Origin: an uncultured Methylocystaceae bacterium
GTDB taxonomy: Bacteria > Pseudomonadota > Alphaproteobacteria > Rhizobiales > Beijerinckiaceae
Length of the DNA: 64,000 nt
Reading direction: 5' to 3'
Assembly: GCA_937870755.1 (NCBI GenBank)
Contig: CALMZV010000027.1
Coordinates: forward strand, 124,001 to 188,000
Shown here: positions 1 through 7,855 of the stretch, piece by piece
How positions within the stretch are numbered: the stretch's first letter is position 1
Layout: each line of letters begins with the position of its first letter
Made by a program: the position numbers and the translations under genes
Notes under the pieces: model-generated
Seen by the model: only the letters and a program-made list of their open reading frames with translations
Database searches by the model: none
What the model was told of the DNA's origin: nothing

Positions 1-346
1 CGACGAAGGCGTCGCCCGCCTCCGTCAGCGCGATGGCGCGGCGGCGTTGATCACGCGCATCCGGCCGCGCTTGCGCCAGGCCGCGCGCGATCAGCCGGTC
101 GACCACGCCCTTGATGGTGGCCGCGTCCATCGCCGTGCGGCGCCCGAGCAGGTTTTGCGAACAGGGGCCCAGTTCCGACAGCCGCGCGAGCGCCGCCCAT
201 TGCGTGGGGGTCACCTCGTCCGGCATCAGGCGCGCGAAGATCGCGGTGTGGCGCTGCGTCGCCTCGCGCAGCAGAAAGCCGACCTGACGCTCGAGCGCAT
301 AATCGCCCTGCTGCGTTGCGACTGTGAGGTGTCGGGCCTTGTTCAT
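1..346 (-). CDS. MarR-family transcriptional regulator (C-terminus cut by window edge)
   Basis: This is a DNA-binding repressor of the MarR family; 115 codons are visible and the C-terminus lies left of the window. It opens MNKARHLTVATQQGD and contains the MarR winged-helix core: a dimerisation helix with TPTQWAALARL, the recognition-helix region RRTAMDAATIKGVVDRL and the wing DARDQRRRAIALTEAG. The ATG has GGAAG about 7 nt upstream. It diverges from the molybdenum hydroxylase genes. An inverted-repeat operator at 413-431 sits between them and recurs in front of the 6-hydroxynicotinate reductase-like operon, so I infer this protein regulates both and probably itself. The ligand is unknown, most likely an aromatic acid or CoA ester. 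The family is clear; the target assignment is inference. Confidence 0.88.
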   Translation of the reverse strand, partial: MNKARHLTVATQQGDYALERQVGFLLREATQRHTAIFARLMPDEVTPTQWAALARLSELGPCSQNLLGRRTAMDAATIKGVVDRLIARGLAQARPDARDQRRRAIALTEAGDAFV

Positions 347-386
347 TCCGCGCTTCCTGCCGCCATCGTCGGCCCGCGCGCGATTC

Positions 387-431
387 TTGACAAGCGGGCG
401 CCGCGCGCCGACTATTTGTATACGAACAAAT
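387..431 (+). promoter_or_regulatory. Promoter with overlapping MarR-type operator, copy 1
   Basis: The -35 element TTGACA (387-392) is followed by a 17-bp spacer and the -10 element GACTAT (410-415). Overlapping the -10 and the expected start point is TATTTGTATACGAACAAAT (413-431), whose arms ATTTGT and ACAAAT form an inverted repeat. The same arrangement recurs on the minus strand at 7692-7735. A protein bound here would block transcription of the hydroxylase genes and could also cover the divergent regulator promoter. Confidence 0.7.
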
Positions 432-475
432 CGCGTGCGTCCGCCGACCGCGCGAGGCCGGCCGGAACGACGCGC

Positions 476-1318
476 ATGGCTCTGTTGCATCGACCGCGCG
501 CCCTGAACGAGGCGCTGGCGCATCTGGCCGAAGACGGCGTGCGCGCCATCGCCGGCGGCACCGATATATTTCCCGCGCTCGTCGACCGGCCTTCCCCGCG
601 CGCGTTCGTCGATCTGTCGGCTCTGCCGGAACTGCGCGGCGTGAGTTGCGAGGCGCAGCACATACGCATTGGCGCAGCCACGCGCTGGAGCGAAATTGCG
701 CGCGCCGACTTGCCGCCCGCCCTGCGCATGCTGCAACAGGCCGCACGCGAAATCGGCGCGCGGCAGATTCAAAATCGCGCCACGCTCGGCGGCAATCTCT
801 GCAACGCCTCGCCCGCAGCAGATGGCGCGCCGCCGCTGCTTGCGCTCGACTCCCGCGTGGAGATTGCGTCGACCTCAGGCGTGCGCTCGATGCCGCTTGC
901 AGACTTTCTTCTCGGCAACCGCCGCACCGCGCGCGGCCCCGGCGAGATCATGACCGCAATCCTCGTTCCGCGTGCATTCGAACGCGCCGGTTCTGCGTTT
1001 CTGAAAATTGGCGCGCGGCGCTATCTCGTCATTTCGATCGTCATGGTCGCCGCGCTCGTGGAGGCCGACGACGCCCGCCGCATACGAACCGCGCGCATCG
1101 CTGTTGGCGCGGCTTCGGCGGTCGCGCAACGCCTGCGCGCGCTCGAACGCAAGCTTGTCGGCGCCGCGCTCGATGCGGATTTCGGCGCGCTGTTCGAGGA
1201 CGGCCATTTTGCGACGCTGGCGCCGATCGACGATGTGCGCGCGACAGCCGCCTACCGGCGGGAGGCCGCCCGCGCCTGCGTGGCGCGCGCTCTGGCCGAG
1301 GCCGCGAGCCGCGCATGA
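476..1318 (+). CDS. Molybdenum hydroxylase FAD-binding subunit
   Basis: This 280-aa protein is the FAD (PCMH-type) subunit of a xanthine dehydrogenase-family molybdenum hydroxylase. It passes electrons from the Fe-S clusters of the partner subunit to an acceptor. The two FAD-binding loops are visible: AIAGGTD near residues 24-30 and RATLGGNLCNASPAAD near 101-116. The C-terminal CO_deh_flav_C domain follows. The chosen ATG begins MALLHRPRALNEAL, where the family normally begins; an upstream in-frame extension would run through the promoter and was rejected. Its stop overlaps the next start by 4 nt (ATGA), so the two genes are translationally coupled. The substrate cannot be read from this subunit. 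Confidence 0.88.
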   Translation: MALLHRPRALNEALAHLAEDGVRAIAGGTDIFPALVDRPSPRAFVDLSALPELRGVSCEAQHIRIGAATRWSEIARADLPPALRMLQQAAREIGARQIQNRATLGGNLCNASPAADGAPPLLALDSRVEIASTSGVRSMPLADFLLGNRRTARGPGEIMTAILVPRAFERAGSAFLKIGARRYLVISIVMVAALVEADDARRIRTARIAVGAASAVAQRLRALERKLVGAALDADFGALFEDGHFATLAPIDDVRATAAYRREAARACVARALAEAASRA

Positions 1319-4050
1319 GCGCGCGCGCGATTTCCCTCACCGTCAACGGCGCCGCGCGCCAGGTCGCGGTCGAGGGCGGCGCGCGTCTGTCGGACGTGTT
1401 GCGCAATGCGCTGGGGCTGACGGGAACGAAGATCGGCTGCGACGCCGGCGACTGCGGCGCCTGCACGGTGCTGGTCGACGGCGAACCCGTCTGCGCGTGT
1501 CTGACGGCCGTCGGCCAGGTTGAAAACAGCGCCATCGTCACCGTGGAGGGGCTCGGCGCCTGCACGCGGAGCGGCGGTCGGTTGCAGGCCGCTTTCCACG
1601 ACGAAGGCGCGGCGCAGTGCGGCGCCTGCACGCCGGGCATGCTCGTGAGCGCGGCGGCCTTGCTCGATGCGGAGCCGGCGCCGACCGAATCCGACATCGC
1701 CGAAGCGCTCGGCGGCGTTTTGTGTCGCTGCACCGGTTATCGCAAGATCGTTTCGGCAGTCGCCCGCGCTGCGCACGGCGCTGCGCCCGCGCCTCTGACC
1801 GAGGGCGCGGTCGGCGCGCGCGTGGCGCGGCGCGACGGGCGCGCGAAAATCGAAGGCCGCGACGCTTTCGGCGCGGACGCCATTCCCGCCGACGCCCTGT
1901 TCGTGCGTGCGATCCGGGCGCCACATCATCGCGCGCGGTTCGAGATCGGCGATATGCAGGCATATCTGCGCGCGCATCCCGGATTGGCCGGCGTTCTCAC
2001 GGCCGCCGACATTCCCGGCCGCAACCTGCATGGCGTCATTCCGCATTTCGCGGACCAGCCCGTGTTCGCCACGCACGAAACGCGGTTCAGGGGCGAAGCG
2101 GTCGCCGCCGTCGTCGGCGAACGCGAGGCTGTCGCCGCGCTCGACCTGACCGAATTTCCCGTGCGCTGGACGCCGCTGCCGGCCGTGCTTGCGCCCGAAG
2201 AGGCGCTGGCCGACGGCGCCCCGCAACTTCACCCAAACCGGCCGCGCAACATCCTGGTGGGCGGGCGCGTCGCGCGCGGCGACGTGGAACGCGGCTTCAT
2301 CGACTCGGACGCGATCGTCGAAGGCGTGTTCGAAACGGGTTTTGTCGAACACGCCTATATCGAGCCGGAAGCCGGTTTCGCCCGGCGCGCGGGAAGGCGC
2401 ATGGAAGTGACGGCCTGCACGCAGGCGCCCTACATGGACCGCGACGACGTCGCCGCTATTCTGGGCCTGGAGCCCGAACAGGTGCGCATCGTCCCCACCG
2501 CAGTGGGCGGCGGCTTCGGCTCGAAGCTCGACCTGTCGGTCCAGCCCTATATCGCGCTCGCCGCATGGAAATTCGGACGGCCGGCGGCGATGGTCTATTC
2601 GCGGCCGGAGTCGATTGCGACCACCACAAAGCGACATCCCGCGCGCATCCGTTCGCGCATCGGCGCGACGAAAGACGGACGTATCCTCGCGATCGATTTT
2701 GCCGGCGATTTCAACACCGGAGCCTATGCGAGCTGGGGACCGACCGTCGCCAACCGTGTGCCCGTTCATGCGTCCGGCCCCTATGTCGTGCCGCATTATC
2801 GCGCGCTCACGCGCGCCATCCACACGCACTGCGCGCCGGCGGGCGCGTTTCGCGGCTTCGGCGTGCCGCAAATGGCGGTGGCGCAGGAGCAGTTGCTCGA
2901 CGCGCTCGCCGACAGGCTCGGCCTCGATCCGCTCGAACTGCGTCTGCGCAACGCGCTCGATGGCGCAACGCCGACCGTCACGGGCCAGACGCTCGGCGAC
3001 GGCGTCGCCTTCCGCGAATGTCTTGAGGCGCTGCGTCCGGCATGGCGCGCGGCGCGGGCGCAGGCGGAAAGCTTCAACGCGAATGCGCGCGGACCGTTGC
3101 GGCGCGGCGTCGGCATGGCGGGCATGTGGTACGGCTGCGGCAACACGTCTTTGTCCAACCCATCCACCATCCGCATCGGCATCAAAGCCGACGGACGCAT
3201 CGCGCTGCATCAGGGCGCCGTCGATATCGGACAGGGGTCGAACACCATCATCCCGCAGATCGCGGCCGAGGCGCTCGGCGCGCCGTTGTCGCGCATCGAC
3301 CTCGTGAGCGCGGATACTGATCTCACGCCCGATTGCGGCAAGACGTCCGCCTCGCGCCAGACCTTCGTCACCGGCCGCGCGGCGTTGCAGGCCGCGCGCG
3401 CCCTGCGCGCCGGCATCCTGCGCCACGCCAACGCCGACGACGACGCCGCGCTGCGCTTCGTCGACGGCGCCGTCGAGATTGTCGAGGGCGACGTGCGCCG
3501 CACGCTCGCGTTGCGCGACCTTCCGCCTGACGCGTTCGGTTATGCCGTTTCGGCCGAAGAAACATTCGATCCCCCAACCACGCCGCTCGACGCCGACGGC
3601 CAGGGCGACCCCTACGCGGTCTACGGCTTCGGCGCGCATATGGCGGAGGTGGAGGTCGACATCGAGCTTGGCGTCGTGAAAGTGCTGCGGATCGTGGCCG
3701 TGCACGATGTGGGGCGCGCGATCAATCCCACGCTGCTCGAAGGCCAGATAGAGGGTGGCGTCGCGCAGGGACTGGGCCTCGCGCTGATGGAGGAGTTTCA
3801 CCCCGGCCGCGGCGAGAACCTGCACGATTATCTCATTCCCACCATCGGCGATCTGCCGCCGATCGAGTGCATTCTCGTCGAACAGCCCGCGTCCGTAGGT
3901 CCGTTCGGGGCCAAGGGCGTCGGCGAACAGGCGCTGATTCCGACCGCCCCCGCCATCTTCAACGCCATCCGCCACGCCGCCGGCGTGGCCGTCACGCGCG
4001 CGCCGGCGACGCCCGACCGCTTGCGGGCGGCGTTGAAGACCCGAGGTTAG
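1315..4050 (+). CDS. Fused [2Fe-2S]/molybdopterin subunit of a molybdenum hydroxylase
   Basis: This 911-aa protein joins two subunits that are usually separate. Residues 1-150 carry two [2Fe-2S] clusters: a plant-type site CDAGDCGAC (C42, C47, C50 and C60 or C62) and the helical site CGAC...CRC (C102, C105, C137, C139). From about residue 165 comes the molybdopterin-binding aldehyde oxidase/xanthine dehydrogenase part, with VGGGFGSK, GAFRGFG, DIGQGSNT and the terminal GVGEQA, whose Glu (about E871) is the family's catalytic base. With the preceding FAD subunit it should hydroxylate a heteroaromatic or aldehyde substrate with water. Proximity to a 6-hydroxynicotinate reductase homologue suggests nicotinate or a similar azaarene, but that is inference. 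Its TAG stop overlaps the convergent gene's TAA. Confidence 0.88.
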   Translation: MSARAISLTVNGAARQVAVEGGARLSDVLRNALGLTGTKIGCDAGDCGACTVLVDGEPVCACLTAVGQVENSAIVTVEGLGACTRSGGRLQAAFHDEGAAQCGACTPGMLVSAAALLDAEPAPTESDIAEALGGVLCRCTGYRKIVSAVARAAHGAAPAPLTEGAVGARVARRDGRAKIEGRDAFGADAIPADALFVRAIRAPHHRARFEIGDMQAYLRAHPGLAGVLTAADIPGRNLHGVIPHFADQPVFATHETRFRGEAVAAVVGEREAVAALDLTEFPVRWTPLPAVLAPEEALADGAPQLHPNRPRNILVGGRVARGDVERGFIDSDAIVEGVFETGFVEHAYIEPEAGFARRAGRRMEVTACTQAPYMDRDDVAAILGLEPEQVRIVPTAVGGGFGSKLDLSVQPYIALAAWKFGRPAAMVYSRPESIATTTKRHPARIRSRIGATKDGRILAIDFAGDFNTGAYASWGPTVANRVPVHASGPYVVPHYRALTRAIHTHCAPAGAFRGFGVPQMAVAQEQLLDALADRLGLDPLELRLRNALDGATPTVTGQTLGDGVAFRECLEALRPAWRAARAQAESFNANARGPLRRGVGMAGMWYGCGNTSLSNPSTIRIGIKADGRIALHQGAVDIGQGSNTIIPQIAAEALGAPLSRIDLVSADTDLTPDCGKTSASRQTFVTGRAALQAARALRAGILRHANADDDAALRFVDGAVEIVEGDVRRTLALRDLPPDAFGYAVSAEETFDPPTTPLDADGQGDPYAVYGFGAHMAEVEVDIELGVVKVLRIVAVHDVGRAINPTLLEGQIEGGVAQGLGLALMEEFHPGRGENLHDYLIPTIGDLPPIECILVEQPASVGPFGAKGVGEQALIPTAPAIFNAIRHAAGVAVTRAPATPDRLRAALKTRG

Positions 4051-4631
4051 CGCAGTCCGTCCTCGCCCTTGATCTCGTCTTTTTTCAATCCGCCGACGCG
4101 CGGCAGCGGCCGGCCGGAATCGGTCACCGCCACCGCCACGAGAATTTCGTTGGCGCGCGGCGCATCGACGATGCGGATCTCCATTCCGTCGAAATGCGAG
4201 CGCACGAACGCCGCATCCTTGTGGCCGAGCGGAATGTCGAGGGCGACGCCCGGCCCGCCGCGTTTCTTGGACGAAGGAATGAGCGCCGCGCCCTTGCCGA
4301 GCGCCTTGCGCACCGGCGCGCCGAGCTTGGGATGCAGAATCGCGGCCGCGTGCTCCAGTTCGCCGTTCTCGCCGACGGCTGCGGCCTTGCCGTAGCTCTC
4401 GACCGAGGCGCCGGGCACGCCGAGCGCGGCGACCGCCTTCTCCGTCAACAAGGCGCCCAGTTCCTCGCCGATATCCATCAGCAGGCTCAGGTCCTCGCGA
4501 TATTCGCCGGCAAACGGATTGCGGATGACGGCGGCGGCCGCCGCGCGCCGCGTCGGCGGGCTCACCGCGCGGTCCATTTCCGTATGCGTCTCCTCCAGGA
4601 AAACGGCGATCTTGCGAATGTCGGCCTTCAT
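4047..4631 (-). CDS. Amino acid synthesis family protein (PF06684), paralogue 2
   Basis: This 194-aa protein belongs to the AA_synth family (formerly DUF1185). From memory, a structure of the family shows a chorismate-mutase/YjgF-like fold, but no reaction is established. It is a diverged tandem copy of the gene just upstream: both share the VIRNPFAG segment near the N-terminus, a (I/V)PS(S/T)KK segment, a central (Y/F)VRSHFD(A/G)ME motif, DAPRA(N/D)EI, and the identical C-terminus IKGEDGLR. Its start overlaps the previous stop by 4 nt and its stop overlaps the convergent hydroxylase stop. It is the last gene of a four-gene operon with the reductase. I infer a catabolic role, perhaps opening or isomerising the reduced ring, but nothing in the sequence proves it. 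Confidence 0.82.
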   Translation of the reverse strand: MKADIRKIAVFLEETHTEMDRAVSPPTRRAAAAAVIRNPFAGEYREDLSLLMDIGEELGALLTEKAVAALGVPGASVESYGKAAAVGENGELEHAAAILHPKLGAPVRKALGKGAALIPSSKKRGGPGVALDIPLGHKDAAFVRSHFDGMEIRIVDAPRANEILVAVAVTDSGRPLPRVGGLKKDEIKGEDGLR

Positions 4632-5212
4632 CTCAATCCGTCCTCGCCCTTGATGTCCTTCGCCGCGAGCCCGCCGACACGCGCATGCACGCGCGCGCCG
4701 GTCGTCATGACGAGCACGAGCACGATCTCGTCGGCGCGCGGCGCATCCGCTACGCTCACCTCCATCGCGTCGAAATGGCTGCGCACGTAAGATGCATTGA
4801 TGTGCGTGATCGGCACGTCGAGCCGCGCGCCCAGGCCGCCGACCTTCTTGGTCGAAGGCACGATCGCCTTCGCTTCGCCGAGCGCCGCGCGCATGGCGTA
4901 ACCGCCCGGCACGTGCCACAGCGCGCCGTGTTCGAGTTCTCCCGCCTCGCCGACGATCGCCCCCTTGCCGTAGCCCTCGATCTTCTTCGGGTCGCCGCCG
5001 AGCGCGGCCACGAGCTTCTTCGCCATGTCGACGCCGAGCGGCTCCAGGCTCTTCATGAACCCTTCGATGTGCGCCTCGTAGCGGCCGGCGAAGGGATTGC
5101 GGATGACCGTCGCGATGGAGGCGCGCCGATGCGGCGGATGCGCGCGCGGCCCGCGTTCGTGGAAAATGTCCTCCACCGAGACGATCTGTTTGCGAATGTC
5201 GATTTCATCCAT
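4628..5212 (-). CDS. Amino acid synthesis family protein (PF06684), paralogue 1
   Basis: This 194-aa protein is the first of two tandem AA_synth homologues of exactly equal length. It begins MDEIDIRKQIVSVEDIFHERG and keeps the conserved blocks VIRNPFAGRYEAHIE, GKGAIVGEAGELEHG, VPSTKKVGG, YVRSHFDAMEV and DAPRADEIVLVL. The gene starts inside the end of the UPF0280 gene (8-nt overlap) and couples to its paralogue by ATGA. Two adjacent, similar but non-identical copies suggest a heteromeric enzyme or two related ring intermediates. The catalytic residues of the family are not known to me. Confidence 0.82.
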   Translation of the reverse strand: MDEIDIRKQIVSVEDIFHERGPRAHPPHRRASIATVIRNPFAGRYEAHIEGFMKSLEPLGVDMAKKLVAALGGDPKKIEGYGKGAIVGEAGELEHGALWHVPGGYAMRAALGEAKAIVPSTKKVGGLGARLDVPITHINASYVRSHFDAMEVSVADAPRADEIVLVLVMTTGARVHARVGGLAAKDIKGEDGLR

Positions 5213-6107
5213 GGGCGATCCTCTCCTGGCCGCTTCCGCTGTCCTGCGCCAGCGCGCTCGGTCTTGCGCCGAAGCGATGCGCGCCCACCACGCGCGTCGC
5301 CCCCTGCAACCGCAGCGCGGCGGCGAATATAACGCCGTCCGCCATCAGGCGGCGCGCTTCCGCCACGCCCGGTTCGAGCGCGGCGTCGACCTCCCGCGCC
5401 GCCAGCGGCCCCACCGCGCGCGTCACCAGTCGTCGTCCCAGATCGCTCTGCGGATCGAAATCGCAGGCCGGCGCGCGGCTGATCGCCGGATGGCCCGGCA
5501 GATCGACCGCATTGGCGACGAGCGTCGCGCAGGCGTCGGCCGTCGCCGCGCCGTGCGCGAGAACGGTGACCGAATCGGCGACGCCCAGCGAGAAGCTGCG
5601 TCCGCGCCAGCCGCTGGTGGCGACGCCGCGCACGGGATCGCCGGATGCGATCCGCGTCGCGCCGAACAGGTTCGGTGTCCCGGGCAGTTCCACCATGCCG
5701 ATGGTGAACGCGGCGTCGTCGGTCAGATGCAGCGCGATATCGCCGCCATTGTTGACAAACGCGCGGGACAGTTCAGCCGCGCCCGTCATCGCAGCCAGCA
5801 CCTCGTCGGCGACCGCACCCGCGACCGCCGCCATCGGCGTGATGAAGACGCGCGCGCCGTGCGGGCGCACGGCCGCATCCATCCGCCGCGCGGTCGCCCC
5901 GTGCGGACGCGCGCCGGCCGGCGCGCTGGCCGTGCGCAGCAGCGGCAGTTCCGCGCAGAGTTCGTCGAGAAGGCTGGAGAAGCGCCGGATCGCAGCGCGG
6001 TAGGCGCGCTCGTAATCGCCCTGCGCGCCGATGATCAGATCGATCGGCCCGTCGTTGAGATGCAGGCGTCCGTCCGCCAGAACAAGCGCCTGCATGCGCG
6101 CGTTCAT
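5205..6107 (-). CDS. UPF0280 family protein (ApbE-like superfamily)
   Basis: This 300-aa protein begins MNARMQALVLADGRLHLNDG and carries the UPF0280 signatures: IGAQGDYERAYRAAIRRF near residue 30, ITPMAAVAGAVADEVL near 95-110 and FVNNGGDIALHL near 125. UPF0280 is grouped structurally with ApbE flavin transferases, but its reaction is not established. It overlaps the reductase upstream by 4 nt and the AA_synth gene downstream by 8 nt, so it is translated with them. I infer a cofactor-attachment or ring-processing role for the reductase; no catalytic residue can be named confidently. The alternative start at M5 makes little difference. Confidence 0.82.
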   Translation of the reverse strand: MNARMQALVLADGRLHLNDGPIDLIIGAQGDYERAYRAAIRRFSSLLDELCAELPLLRTASAPAGARPHGATARRMDAAVRPHGARVFITPMAAVAGAVADEVLAAMTGAAELSRAFVNNGGDIALHLTDDAAFTIGMVELPGTPNLFGATRIASGDPVRGVATSGWRGRSFSLGVADSVTVLAHGAATADACATLVANAVDLPGHPAISRAPACDFDPQSDLGRRLVTRAVGPLAAREVDAALEPGVAEARRLMADGVIFAAALRLQGATRVVGAHRFGARPSALAQDSGSGQERIAHG

Positions 6108-7624
6108 CGCGCGCGCTCCGGCGGCTGCAACGGCCAGGGCTGGTGACGGAGGAAGCGCTCGCGCTTCTTGCCCTGTTCGGCGAGAACCTCGTCGAGCCGG
6201 CGCACGTGGTCGACATGGCCGCCGAGAGCGGCGTAGTCGTCGAGCCGCATCGTGAACTCGATCGGCGCGACGAGCGCGGGCGTCGGCACGTAGCCGAAGG
6301 AATTGGCCGGCAGCAGAGTGACGTCCACCATGAACGTGATGCCCCCGCCCGGCCACACATAGACCGGCGCCCCGCCGGCGGTCACGCGCGTGAGCGCCTG
6401 TTTGACCGAACGCGTCAGCCGCACCGGGTTTTCGGTGACGCCGGCGCGCAGCGAGCCGCCGGCGCCGCCCATGAACAGCACCGTGCACAACGCCGGTTCG
6501 CAGTTCTCCTGAATGCGCTCCACCGACTCCCGCAGATTTTCCGGCAGGTCGCGCCGGACCGGCCGCAACGTCTCGTCGAGCACATAGAAAGCATGCTGTT
6601 CGCCGGTCGTTGAAACCATCAGCAGGGTCAGCCCCGGTCGCGCGCCCCTGCGCGCATCGAACCCGGCGACGATGTCCAGCGGGTCTTCGACATTCGTGCC
6701 GCCCCAGCCGCTGCCGGGCTCGGCGACATGGAAATACCGGCCCGGCGTCGAGCGCCGGCCCTTCATCCTGACGCCCGTGTCGGCCACGCCGATCAGCTTG
6801 CCCGCCTGATGTTCGGACAGGACGCCGGTGATGTGGTCGTCCACAACCACCACCTCGTCCACCTTGCCGAACCATTGCTTTGCGAACATGCCGATGGTGG
6901 CGGAGCCGCAGCCGACGCGCATCCGCTCCTCGCGCACGCCGTTGACGATGGGCGCGGCGCCGGCCTGCACGACGATCGTCGCGCCATCGTCGACCGTCAG
7001 TTCGACCGCTTTGCCGTTGGAAAGATCCATCAGCGTCTGGCAGGTCACGCGGCCTTCTTTCTTGCCGCCGTGGGTGAGATGGTTCACGCCGCCGAGCGAC
7101 AGCATCTGCGAGCCGTATTCGCCGGTCGTCACATGGCCGACCGGCTCGCCGTCCACACGCACCAGATTGCGCTCGGGGCCGATGTGGCGGTCGGTATCGA
7201 TCTTCACCTTCACGCCGCAGTAGGAGTAGATGCCCTCGGTGACGACCGTCACCATGTCCACGCCCTCGATACGCGCGGCGACGATGAACGGGGCGGGCTT
7301 GTAGTCGGGATAGGTGGTGCCGGCGCCCACCGCGGTCACGAACGTCTCGCCCGCACCGATGATCTGGCCGTCCCAAGCGCCGTCCCTGGGCAGGAATGGC
7401 GTGACGGCGCCGCCATCCTCCAGTGTGCGTTCGAGCAGCACGTGCGGGTCGATCCGCACGAGCGCGCCCCCGCGATTGCCGTAGCGGTCGCAGGCGCCGA
7501 GCATGCCGGGCTTGATGTAGCACATGACGGGACAGGCGTCGCAGCGGATCTTGTCGTCGGGCGCCTCGGCGGCCGCGTGCGCGACGTCGTTGGCGGGGTC
7601 GGGACCGGCGCGCTCCTGCGACAT
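6104..7624 (-). CDS. 6-hydroxynicotinate reductase-like iron-sulfur protein
   Basis: This 506-aa protein resembles proteins annotated as 6-hydroxynicotinate reductase, which in anaerobic nicotinate breakdown reduces 6-hydroxynicotinate to 1,4,5,6-tetrahydro-6-oxonicotinate with reduced ferredoxin. A cysteine cluster near the N-terminus, CDACPVMC...C (C28, C31, C35, C45), fits a [4Fe-4S] centre. Later blocks include GEYGSQMLSLGGVNHLTHGG and VGCGSATIGMFAKQWFG (from about residue 237). It is the first gene of the operon with UPF0280 and both AA_synth genes. The start at MSQERAGPDP is preferred; an in-frame ATG lies 12 nt upstream. A long open frame further upstream runs through the promoter and was rejected. 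The exact substrate is unproven. Confidence 0.82.
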   Translation of the reverse strand: MSQERAGPDPANDVAHAAAEAPDDKIRCDACPVMCYIKPGMLGACDRYGNRGGALVRIDPHVLLERTLEDGGAVTPFLPRDGAWDGQIIGAGETFVTAVGAGTTYPDYKPAPFIVAARIEGVDMVTVVTEGIYSYCGVKVKIDTDRHIGPERNLVRVDGEPVGHVTTGEYGSQMLSLGGVNHLTHGGKKEGRVTCQTLMDLSNGKAVELTVDDGATIVVQAGAAPIVNGVREERMRVGCGSATIGMFAKQWFGKVDEVVVVDDHITGVLSEHQAGKLIGVADTGVRMKGRRSTPGRYFHVAEPGSGWGGTNVEDPLDIVAGFDARRGARPGLTLLMVSTTGEQHAFYVLDETLRPVRRDLPENLRESVERIQENCEPALCTVLFMGGAGGSLRAGVTENPVRLTRSVKQALTRVTAGGAPVYVWPGGGITFMVDVTLLPANSFGYVPTPALVAPIEFTMRLDDYAALGGHVDHVRRLDEVLAEQGKKRERFLRHQPWPLQPPERAR

Positions 7625-7670
7625 GCGCCCCTCCATCGCGCGTTCGGAGCCTCGTCCGAGAGCGCCGCGC

Positions 7671-7687
7671 CTGTCGCCAGGCGACAG
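7671..7687 (-). promoter_or_regulatory. Perfect 8-bp inverted repeat in the reductase leader
   Basis: CTGTCGCC and GGCGACAG face each other across a single A. The element lies between the predicted start point (about 7700) and the reductase ATG, so it could be a second repressor site or, in RNA, a rigid stem after a slight loop adjustment. There is no U-tract, so it is not a terminator. No second copy was seen at the other promoter. Confidence 0.4.
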
Positions 7688-7691
7688 GCTC

Positions 7692-7735
7692 ATTGTTAGT
7701 ATGCAAATAATCATTCGGCCGTGCGGCCCCGTCAA
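7692..7735 (-). promoter_or_regulatory. Promoter with overlapping MarR-type operator, copy 2
   Basis: On the minus strand, TTGACG (7735-7730), a 17-bp spacer and GATTAT (7712-7707) form the promoter. TATTTGCATACTAACAAT (7709-7692) overlaps the -10, matching the first operator at 15 of 18 positions with the same phase to the -10. It lies between the divergent reductase operon and the ABC importer genes, so one bound repressor could govern both directions. I saw no equally clear -35/-10 pair for the plus-strand importer. Confidence 0.7.
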
Positions 7736-7855
7736 GCGCGCCCGGCGACGGGCGGCCTGCGCCGCGCGTTGACGAAGTCCGCCGCGCAATGTCCAAATGC
7801 GCCGCGTTTCGACGCCGGCGCATCGCTGGCTGCGCCGTTGCGACAGGAGGAATGC

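Noticed and set aside
1252-3975. 907-aa open frame antisense to the molybdenum hydroxylase gene
   Set aside because: High-GC DNA gives long antisense frames; composition is Arg/His/Gly-rich without domains, and the sense frame has full cofactor motifs.
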